Virus record (IMG/VR): IMGVR_UViG_3300005664_000074
Span: 1-25,673 of that record
DNA: 25,673 nucleotides
Strand: one strand, 5' to 3'
Source of the DNA: a virus
The notes beneath the pieces were generated by a model, which saw only the letters and a list, made by a program, of their open reading frames with translations, made no database searches and was not told the DNA's origin. The translations under genes and the position numbers were made by a program. This document shows, piece after piece, positions 21,363-25,673 of this stretch (position 1 is its first letter; each line of letters starts with the position of its first letter).

Positions 21363-21706
21363 TCAATAATTTTGAACTCTAAAGGTGTTATGTTAGTAGT
21401 TGTTTGTTCAACATAACTTTGGTTCAATTTTCTATGCTCTTCACTATCTGCAAGTAACCTCATTGCTGCAACTTGCAATGTAGGATTGTCTCCAGCAATC
21501 CACTTATTAAGCATATAATTTTTAGCCGTTACTCTATTTTGCTCAATAGCACCCTTTATAGTGTGCATTTCGTGCAAATCATATTCGTATGCCGTTCTTC
21601 TTGAAAAGCTTGTAAACCCAAAGCAATGGTCAAAGAAAGCTATTTTTTTTTCTTTAATTACTTTTAAAAGGTCTGCTTCGTATTGTGCTTGTTTTTTCGT
21701 GTCCAT
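21359..21706 (-). CDS. Terminase small subunit-like protein, 115 aa
   Basis: Placed directly upstream of terL with an ATGA overlap. The sequence has an N-terminal helix (KKQAQYEADLLKVIKEK), a segment SRRTAYEYDLHEMHTIKGAIEQNR (about 35-58) resembling a DNA-binding helix-turn-helix of TerS proteins, and a helix AAMRLLADSEEHRKLNQSYVEQ (about 80-101) like the oligomerisation/C-terminal region in Bacteroidota phage small terminases. Length is normal for the type. It would recognise the packaging site and recruit TerL. The start ATG 21706 follows a short A-rich leader. Confidence 0.75.
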   Translation of the reverse strand: MDTKKQAQYEADLLKVIKEKKIAFFDHCFGFTSFSRRTAYEYDLHEMHTIKGAIEQNRVTAKNYMLNKWIAGDNPTLQVAAMRLLADSEEHRKLNQSYVEQTTTNITPLEFKIIE

Positions 21707-21708
21707 TC

Positions 21709-21777
21709 TTATAAGTTTAATTGTATTGCAAAACTTGTACCTCTATGCTTTGCTTCTTTTATCATTCCTGGATACAT
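21709..21777 (-). CDS. Very short open frame, 22 aa, uncertain
   Basis: A 22-codon frame (MYPGMIKEAKHRGTSFAIQL and two more residues) fits exactly between the glycosyltransferase-like gene and terS: its ATG lies one base past the preceding stop codon and its TAA three bases before the terS start. Such tight packing is suggestive of a real leader peptide or mini-gene, but the length is too small to judge coding character. It may equally be spacer that keeps terS translation coupled. Confidence 0.3.
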   Translation of the reverse strand: MYPGMIKEAKHRGTSFAIQLNL

Positions 21778-21778
21778 T

Positions 21779-22429
21779 TTAATTAATTTTTTTCACTGCA
21801 TCTTTTTCTTTTGCAATTCTATTACTATCCCTGCACCCACCCCTTAATTGTGTATGCTCATGTTGCATAAAAATAATATTTGAACGCACTATTATTCCTC
21901 TTTCTGTAAAATGCCTTAAAGTTAATTCATAATCTTCTTTAACCTCAAAAGTTTCATCAAAATAATAAGAACCACTATTTATCATACCCATGCAACTACC
22001 TAAACAAACTCCATTGAATAAGAAAGGATTGTAAGCATAGTTTGTTAGGTTATTTCCTACTGTAAAAAGTCCAAATATTTTAGAATTGCTTTGCTCCGAT
22101 ATTTCAAAAAGTTTTTCTATTTCTCTAATATAAACACTTTCTTCTTTTACTCTCTTTACTTTGTATTTTTCGTCTGTTCTTTCTACAAAGCCACCATATT
22201 CAAAATCATCATCTAAAAAGAAAATATTGCAATCGTTATTTTTTAATATCCAATTTCTAGTTGCTGTAATACCTTTTAATTCAATAGGTATTCCTACTAT
22301 TTTATTTTTATAAATAGAATATTGTTTGACTTCGTTTTCAGGAACGTAAATAACCGCACTTTTAAATATTTCGTTTGAAGTAATTAAACCCGCCCGCCCC
22401 TTACTTGGTATTGCTATCTGAAAGTTCAT
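21779..22429 (-). CDS. Glycosyltransferase resembling TET-associated (DNA base) glycosyltransferases, 216 aa
   Basis: A GT-A-like layout: IPSKGRAG (residues 7-14) at the nucleotide-sugar site, TRNWIL (57-62), and FFLDDDF (70-76) carrying the Asp-x-Asp metal motif. A later FDETFEVKEDYELTLRHF (about 157-174) gives the acidic catalytic-base region, and RGGCRDSNR lies near the end. This order matches what I know of TAGT-type enzymes of phages, reported to glycosylate modified bases and to sit beside ParB-like and DNA methylase genes, as here. No TET/JBP oxygenase is in the window, so the acceptor is unknown. The gene overlaps the ParB-like gene by 29 bases. Glycosyl modification of a protein or cell surface is an alternative. 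Confidence 0.65.
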   Translation of the reverse strand: MNFQIAIPSKGRAGLITSNEIFKSAVIYVPENEVKQYSIYKNKIVGIPIELKGITATRNWILKNNDCNIFFLDDDFEYGGFVERTDEKYKVKRVKEESVYIREIEKLFEISEQSNSKIFGLFTVGNNLTNYAYNPFLFNGVCLGSCMGMINSGSYYFDETFEVKEDYELTLRHFTERGIIVRSNIIFMQHEHTQLRGGCRDSNRIAKEKDAVKKIN

Positions 22430-23033
22430 TTAGTACTCTTTCTTTAAATGTTTTTAAATCAAAAACTCTTTCTATTCCTGTTCCTACTTTGTCGCTTGAA
22501 CTACCTATTTTACAACCACCTTGACGGACTAATCCACACTTAAAAATACTTTGTAATTCTTGCCATTCCTCACTATCTTCATCTGCCATAATTAAAATAT
22601 ATTCTTTCTTTGGAATTACTTGAAGGGATTTAGGTATTTTTATTTCATCTCCCTCTTCAGAATTATCAATTTCTTTTTCAATAGGCAAATCTAAACCCCA
22701 ATCTTCTAATTCTTTAACATCCCATTCATTCTGCAATAAATCCCAATCCCACTCTCCCCCGCTTGTATTGTCTTTAATTAAAAATTCACGTTCTTGTTCC
22801 TCTGTTAGATTATCTGCTATAATTATAGGTACTTCTTTTATCCCTAATTCTTTGCAAGCCTTATATCTCATATTTCCGCCCAATATAATCATGTCTTTGT
22901 TTACAACAATAGGTCGTAAGTCTAACATCTCTGGAAAGTCCTTAATAGACTGAACCAACTTTTTAAACTTATCGTCTTTGATAAGTCTTGGGTTTTTTGG
23001 GTTTAGTTTAATATCTTTTAAATTCGCTTTCAT
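22401..23033 (-). CDS. ParB N-terminal domain protein, 210 aa
   Basis: Residues 1-90 match the ParB/sulfiredoxin fold: opening IKLNPKNPRLI (8-18), helix FKKLVQSIKDF, RPIVVNKDMIILGGNMRYKAC (40-60) with the conserved Gly-Gly-Asn-x-Arg box, then VPIIIADNLTEEQEREFLI. A phage-typical GEWDWDLLQNEWDVKELEDWGL follows (93-114). The C-terminal part (about 140-195) has YILIMADEDSEEWQELQ and a Gly-Gly-Cys region, seen in phage ParB-like proteins beside methylases and terminases. The domain can bind CTP or act as a nuclease; which applies here is unknown. It starts three bases after the lipoprotein stop. It probably works with the methyltransferase and glycosyltransferase. Confidence 0.8.
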   Translation of the reverse strand: MKANLKDIKLNPKNPRLIKDDKFKKLVQSIKDFPEMLDLRPIVVNKDMIILGGNMRYKACKELGIKEVPIIIADNLTEEQEREFLIKDNTSGGEWDWDLLQNEWDVKELEDWGLDLPIEKEIDNSEEGDEIKIPKSLQVIPKKEYILIMADEDSEEWQELQSIFKCGLVRQGGCKIGSSSDKVGTGIERVFDLKTFKERVLNELSDSNTK

Positions 23034-23035
23034 TG

Positions 23036-23317
23036 CTATCTAATTAAATCAAAGGTATTGAATTTTTTACCAATTTGCAAAGTATCAGCTATTTCAGTAG
23101 GCACAAAGTAAGTTTTTTCTTTGCCTTTACTTGTTAGAATAGTTACTTCATATTCGTTTGGTGTTGTGTAGTTTGTTACCTTTTGAATAGTTTGTCCGTT
23201 ATACTGCGTAAAACTCGGTACTTCAATAGTAGTAATTGGTTTTTGTGTTTTGCTTATTACTATTCCACTTGTGCATGAAGATAAAAATAGTAATGTTATA
23301 AGTGTTAATGTTTTCAT
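23036..23317 (-). CDS. Small lipoprotein, 93 aa
   Basis: A clear lipoprotein signal: basic start MKT, hydrophobic LTLITLLFL and lipobox LSSC with the lipidated Cys at residue 15, followed by TSG. The mature part (about 78 residues) is beta-rich, with repeated Thr/Tyr strands (TTIEVPSFTQYNGQTIQKV and EYEVTILTSKGKEKTYFV). It would be attached to the inner or outer membrane. Phage lipoproteins of this size act as superinfection exclusion factors or o-spanin-like proteins, but nothing here decides. It ends with TAG, with an in-frame TGA one codon later, and is followed closely by the ParB-like gene. Confidence 0.75.
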   Translation of the reverse strand: MKTLTLITLLFLSSCTSGIVISKTQKPITTIEVPSFTQYNGQTIQKVTNYTTPNEYEVTILTSKGKEKTYFVPTEIADTLQIGKKFNTFDLIR

Positions 23318-23333
23318 TGTTTTACAAATTTAG

Positions 23334-23567
23334 TTATTTTTTTTGAATTTTATCTCTTAATTCTGCTGCTCTTTTGTAGTCTTCGTTTTCGAGTGCTTGG
23401 TTAAGTTGTTCTTGTAATGGAATTTGACTATTTTTTATTCTATCTAAACTTTCACTTAACTTATTCATCCACTTATTAAATTCATCTTGGTTAAATTGGA
23501 TTCCTATGATATTACTATTAATTTCAAATGCTCTAACTTTCTTTCCTATTAATTCTTGATTGTTCAT
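23334..23567 (-). CDS. UVR-motif protein, 77 aa
   Basis: The C terminus LNQALENEDYKRAAELRDKI (residues about 56-75) is a textbook UVR motif, the helical hairpin by which UvrB and UvrC, and proteins such as McsA and ClpC, bind partners. The N-terminal 50 residues are helical and not recognised. I start at ATG 23567 (MNNQELIGKK), behind a leader AACCAAAAACAAAAGAAA. An upstream in-frame TTG is part of the TATCTTTG box and is rejected. A small free UVR protein could compete for or recruit host UvrA/UvrB or a Clp protease. Confidence 0.75.
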   Translation of the reverse strand: MNNQELIGKKVRAFEINSNIIGIQFNQDEFNKWMNKLSESLDRIKNSQIPLQEQLNQALENEDYKRAAELRDKIQKK

Positions 23568-23588
23568 TTTCTTTTGTTTTTGGTTTAT

Positions 23589-23596
23589 CAAAGATA
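23589..23596 (-). promoter_or_regulatory. -7 box TATCTTTG before the UVR-motif gene
   Basis: Minus-strand TATCTTTG, an exact TAnnTTTG match, 21 bases upstream of ATG 23567. No TTTG stands at the -33 distance. It could drive the UVR, lipoprotein, ParB-like and glycosyltransferase genes. Confidence 0.4.
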
Positions 23597-23644
23597 ATAT
23601 TTTTTGATTAGTTTTTTACTCTTTTATTGTTAATTCTTCGTTTG

Positions 23645-24133
23645 TTAAAGCAAAGTAAAGGTTTTGAAGTTGGTTAAAATGTGTTTTTTAATTGTTTTTC
23701 TTTTTCCAGTAGCGGCTCTACTAATACTTGTTATGTGACACCCAAGATAGATTGCTGCATCACTATAATTTGTAAATTCTTTTTTTAATTGCCCAAACTT
23801 ATCCCACAAATAAACTTTCTTTGTTAAATTTTTATTATGTGAATTTTTGTGATGCTTTTTACCATTTACACCCTTAATCATATTTTCGCCCCATGTTATT
23901 AATTGCATGTTACTAAACTCATAAATACCATAATCGTCTACTCTATCAATACTTGGTTTTTTATACTTATTGCATCCGCTATTTAAATATTTTTCCCACT
24001 TTTCTTTCAATCCATTTTTAAAAAGCCAATCAGCCAATTCTATTTTTGTGTATTTTGGTTCTTCATCACCTCTTCTTTTAGATTTATATCTTGTTGATGA
24101 ATATGCTTGTGTAATGTAATTATTTATGTTCAT
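23645..24133 (-). CDS. HNH endonuclease-like protein with NUMOD1 domain, 162 aa
   Basis: Residues about 57-88 (KPSIDRVDDYGIYEFSNMQL, then ITWGENMIKG) follow the pattern of phage HNH nucleases, where Ser-Ile-Asp-Arg precedes Tyr-x-x-x-Asn and a final Asn-x-x-Lys-Gly. The C terminus (about 107-153: VYLWDKFGQLKKEF, then SDAAIYLGCHITSISRAATG) matches NUMOD1, a DNA-binding helix-turn-helix module typical of homing endonucleases. A basic linker HHKNSHNKN lies between. Free-standing HNH genes move between phages and cut DNA lacking them. The gene starts at ATG 24133 behind an A/T-rich leader and a TATCTTAG box. Codon use looks like that of its neighbours. Confidence 0.75.
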   Translation of the reverse strand: MNINNYITQAYSSTRYKSKRRGDEEPKYTKIELADWLFKNGLKEKWEKYLNSGCNKYKKPSIDRVDDYGIYEFSNMQLITWGENMIKGVNGKKHHKNSHNKNLTKKVYLWDKFGQLKKEFTNYSDAAIYLGCHITSISRAATGKRKTIKKHILTNFKTFTLL

Positions 24134-24171
24134 AAAATATTAAATTTTAAAAACACTAAGATAGCCATTTT

Positions 24172-24447
24172 TTATTTAAATTCAATTTCTTTTTTAAATT
24201 TATTTTTGTAAAAATAGTAATTTTGTAATGTATGGACATGCTTCACCCATTTTGGTATTTTAAAGTCTTTAGGTGACTTTAAAAGCCATTCTTCGGTTAG
24301 CTCTATGGGTTCAAATTGGTAACTTGGTTCATATAAAAACTTTATCCCATTTCCAAAGCCTACGCTTGATTCAATAATATAATTTACTTCAATTATTGCA
24401 TTTTGATATTTTACAAAATTTCCAATTCTTAATTCAGTTACTTTCAT
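24172..24447 (-). CDS. Conserved Bacteroidota phage protein (RIGN / HxLQN type), 91 aa
   Basis: The N-terminal ELRIGNFVKYQN, central PIELTEEWLLKSP and C-terminal VKHVHTLQNYYF are the hallmarks I know from a widespread family of short proteins in Bacteroidota phages and genomes (Arg-Ile-Gly-Asn, Thr-Glu-Glu-Trp-Leu, Val-His-x-Leu-Gln-Asn). The function is not established. The gene starts at ATG 24447 after the local leader motif (ATTAAAAACTAAGAAA), and lies only 18 bases past the stop of the extended ssb frame, as if ssb really ends there. Confidence 0.8.
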   Translation of the reverse strand: MKVTELRIGNFVKYQNAIIEVNYIIESSVGFGNGIKFLYEPSYQFEPIELTEEWLLKSPKDFKIPKWVKHVHTLQNYYFYKNKFKKEIEFK

Positions 24448-24465
24448 TTTCTTAGTTTTTAATGG

Positions 24466-24546
24466 TTAAAATGGGTCGTCTTCAAATATGTCGCTTTTAG
24501 GTATGCTATTTTCTACTTGCTCACTACTTGGTGTGCTATCTTTAGC
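24466..24546 (-). other. In-frame ssb extension beyond the amber codon, ending in the SSB tip
   Basis: Directly after the TAG at 24547-24549 the same frame runs 26 codons to TAA at 24466-24468. It encodes a polar linker (AKDSTPSSEQVENSIPKS) and then DIFEDDPF, which matches the acidic Asp-Asp-x-Pro-Phe tip that SSB proteins use to bind partner enzymes. The chance of this tip occurring by accident in frame is very small. Confidence 0.8.
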
Positions 24547-24858
24547 CTAACTTAACAACTCAATCTTTTCAGCTTTAATAATTGTTTTGTATTGAGTAAC
24601 GCCATCTTTGTCCCATTTCTCGGTTTTAATTTGACCTTGAACAGATACCAAAGTTCCTTTTGTTAGATACTCTGCAATTTTAGTTGATTTTTGAAAGCGT
24701 TTAATAGTGTGCCATTCGGTTTGTTCTACTTTTTCGCCCGCTTTGTTTGTGAAGCTTTCACTTGTTGCAAGCGTGAACGTTATTACATTCATTTCTGCGC
24801 TTACGTTATTGTATTCGGCATCTTTGCCTACTCTTCCTACTAATTGTGCGTTATTCAT
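24547..24858 (-). CDS. ssb: Single-stranded DNA-binding protein, 103 aa to amber codon (130 aa if read through)
   Basis: An OB-fold SSB: MNNAQLVGRVGKDAEYN, VITFTLATSESF (about 25-36), TEWHTIKRF (about 47-55), KGTLVSVQGQIKTEKW (about 67-82) and YKTIIKAEKIELLS. These match the normal order of SSB core motifs. The core ends at a TAG codon, yet the conserved C-terminal tip follows in frame (24466-24546). The protein would coat ssDNA during phage replication or recombination. Without the tip it could bind DNA but not recruit partners. The TAG may be a recent nonsense mutation, a leaky stop giving two forms, or an amber codon suppressed in the host. Start ATG 24858 has an A-rich leader. Confidence 0.93.
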   Translation of the reverse strand: MNNAQLVGRVGKDAEYNNVSAEMNVITFTLATSESFTNKAGEKVEQTEWHTIKRFQKSTKIAEYLTKGTLVSVQGQIKTEKWDKDGVTQYKTIIKAEKIELLS

Positions 24859-24881
24859 TGTATAAAGTTAATGTTTTTTAG

Positions 24882-25412
24882 TTAAATTTTATAGTAATCT
24901 TCTAAGTATTTTAGCGTGCTTTCTTTGTTTGAACCTCGATAAATCCCCCCATTGTGCATACGTACAATGTCGCTTTCATTTGCTTCAACTCCGCATTTTT
25001 CTAAGTGCATTTCAGCACCTAACCTTAGTAAATTTTCAGTAATCAACTTTGCAATTTCGGGGTTAAAGCAATCCTGGTGCGTGTATGTTGTGTTAAATTG
25101 TTCATTGTGTTCACGTACTGCTATTGCGTGAATTTGAAGTATTCCAAAAGCTAACCCATTATCCCCTATTGTGTCGGGATTGTTTTGGCTTTCCTTAATG
25201 CAGAGTTTAGCTACTATATCTTTGTAATTGATAGTATCTTCAATTATTGGCGTTTTTGGCTCTTTTTTTGGCGTGTGCTGCTTCATTTCATCTCTTACCA
25301 TGTCTTTACATGTTATCATACCTAAATTAAACCCTAAGACAAATCCTAAGAATGTAAAAGCTATTGCAAAGAATATTCTTGATAGCAAGCTTGTTTTTTT
25401 AAATTTTCTCAT
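24882..25412 (-). CDS. Membrane-anchored lytic transglycosylase / lysozyme-like protein, 176 aa
   Basis: A basic start (MRKFKK) and hydrophobic segment (residues about 10-34) anchor the protein in the inner membrane. A spacer (about 40-62, Pro/Lys/Glu-rich) precedes a lysozyme-fold domain: CIKESQNNP with catalytic Glu74, GLAFGILQI (86-94) and MHNGGIYRG (152-160), all in the SLT order. It would cleave peptidoglycan glycan strands, either at cell entry or as a signal-anchored endolysin. It lies away from the lysis-like cluster, between ssb and a methyltransferase, which leaves both options open. It starts at ATG 25412. Confidence 0.8.
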   Translation of the reverse strand: MRKFKKTSLLSRIFFAIAFTFLGFVLGFNLGMITCKDMVRDEMKQHTPKKEPKTPIIEDTINYKDIVAKLCIKESQNNPDTIGDNGLAFGILQIHAIAVREHNEQFNTTYTHQDCFNPEIAKLITENLLRLGAEMHLEKCGVEANESDIVRMHNGGIYRGSNKESTLKYLEDYYKI

Positions 25413-25548
25413 TATTTTGTGTTTTTAATACATACACTACTTGTTTTGTTGTATATGTCGGATATATTGAGACATAGCGAATAGTTATAAGCAAGCACTA
25501 CATTTCGTTTCCAAATAGAGTTTGCGTTTCAAATTTTTTATTAAAATC

Positions 25549-25673
25549 TCACACCCTCTTTAAAATAATATCGTAATACTTTTGTTCTTTTTCCATTACT
25601 ATAAATTGGCGGTTTGTATTCAAACAAGCTATTGCGGTTGTTCCGCTTCCTGCTGTGTTATCCAATACTAAAT
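25549..25673 (-). CDS. DNA methyltransferase, C-terminal 40 residues only
   Basis: The frame enters from the right edge and ends with TGA at 25549-25551. It reads LVLDNTAGSGTTAIACLN, then FIVMEKEQKYYDIILKRV. This is motif I (the AdoMet loop, normally Asp-Pro-Phe-x-Gly-Ser-Gly-Thr-Thr, here Asp-Asn-Thr-Ala-Gly-Ser-Gly-Thr-Thr) and the following strand with its acidic residue (Glu) of beta-class N6-adenine or N4-cytosine methyltransferases, in which motif I lies near the C terminus. The Asn-Thr variant is common in phage enzymes. It would protect phage DNA or mark it for the ParB-like and glycosyltransferase genes nearby. The remainder is outside the window. Confidence 0.85.
   Translation of the reverse strand, partial: LVLDNTAGSGTTAIACLNTNRQFIVMEKEQKYYDIILKRV

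Noticed and set aside
25413-25548. Possible further attC-like site (GTTATAAGC and a 6-bp hairpin)
   Set aside because: A box and a short hairpin (GACATA/TATGTC) are present, but there is no second box and no matching arm with the 1/5 spacing.
1-25673. Genome-wide recoding of TAG as a sense codon
   Set aside because: The long genes (tape measure, tail proteins, terL, portal, capsid) have no internal TAG, so general recoding is excluded. Only the ssb case needs readthrough or suppression.
1-25673. CRISPR array, insertion sequence or phage integrase
   Set aside because: No direct repeat-spacer pattern, transposase or recombinase gene was seen on either strand.

Overview
This window is part of the genome of a tailed, siphovirus-like phage or prophage of an AT-rich Bacteroidota host, most likely a flavobacterium. 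All convincing protein genes are on the minus strand. The host assignment is an inference from three things: leaders that are A-rich and lack a Shine-Dalgarno sequence, several TAnnTTTG-type -7 boxes, and protein families common in Bacteroidota phages. I see no integrase, repressor or excisionase, so lifestyle cannot be decided.

Layout in the direction of transcription (high to low coordinates). (1) 25673-21709: the end of a DNA methyltransferase, a membrane-anchored lysozyme-like transglycosylase, SSB, small phage proteins, an HNH/NUMOD1 endonuclease, a UVR-motif protein, a lipoprotein, a ParB-like protein and a glycosyltransferase resembling those that decorate modified DNA bases. (2) 21706-6422: packaging and virion genes. 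The order is TerS, TerL, a likely frameshifted tail assembly chaperone, a gp10-like neck protein, two tail proteins, the tape measure, a ClpP-like prohead protease with scaffold, the major capsid protein, a tail-tube-like protein, portal, connector, and a terminator-like protein fused to a receptor-binding-like domain. (3) 6416-4612: a tightly overlapped, lysis-like cluster of small and membrane proteins ending in a DUF5675 protein and a terminator. (4) 4533-1: small genes, a tRNA-like element, a candidate small RNA and a set of integron-like cassettes.

The most striking structure is at 2258-4156. Four short segments, each with one small minus-strand gene, are separated by long imperfect palindromes. 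Each segment begins and ends with its own private 15-bp inverted repeat (13-14 of 15 matching, starting GTTA), different from the repeats of its neighbours. That is the signature left when circular gene cassettes recombine at attC sites. All five complete palindromes (one more lies at 155-258) share a box-to-arm spacing of 1 nt on one side and 5-6 nt on the other. No integron integrase is visible, so this looks like an attC cassette array carried by a phage.

Other notable signals are an in-frame amber codon in ssb followed by 26 codons that end in the conserved SSB tip; a promoter-hairpin-linker-hairpin-terminator unit at 782-918 whose linker is perfectly antisense to a phage gene leader; a T9 slippery run in the tail chaperone gene; and two predicted leaderless promoters ahead of structural genes.
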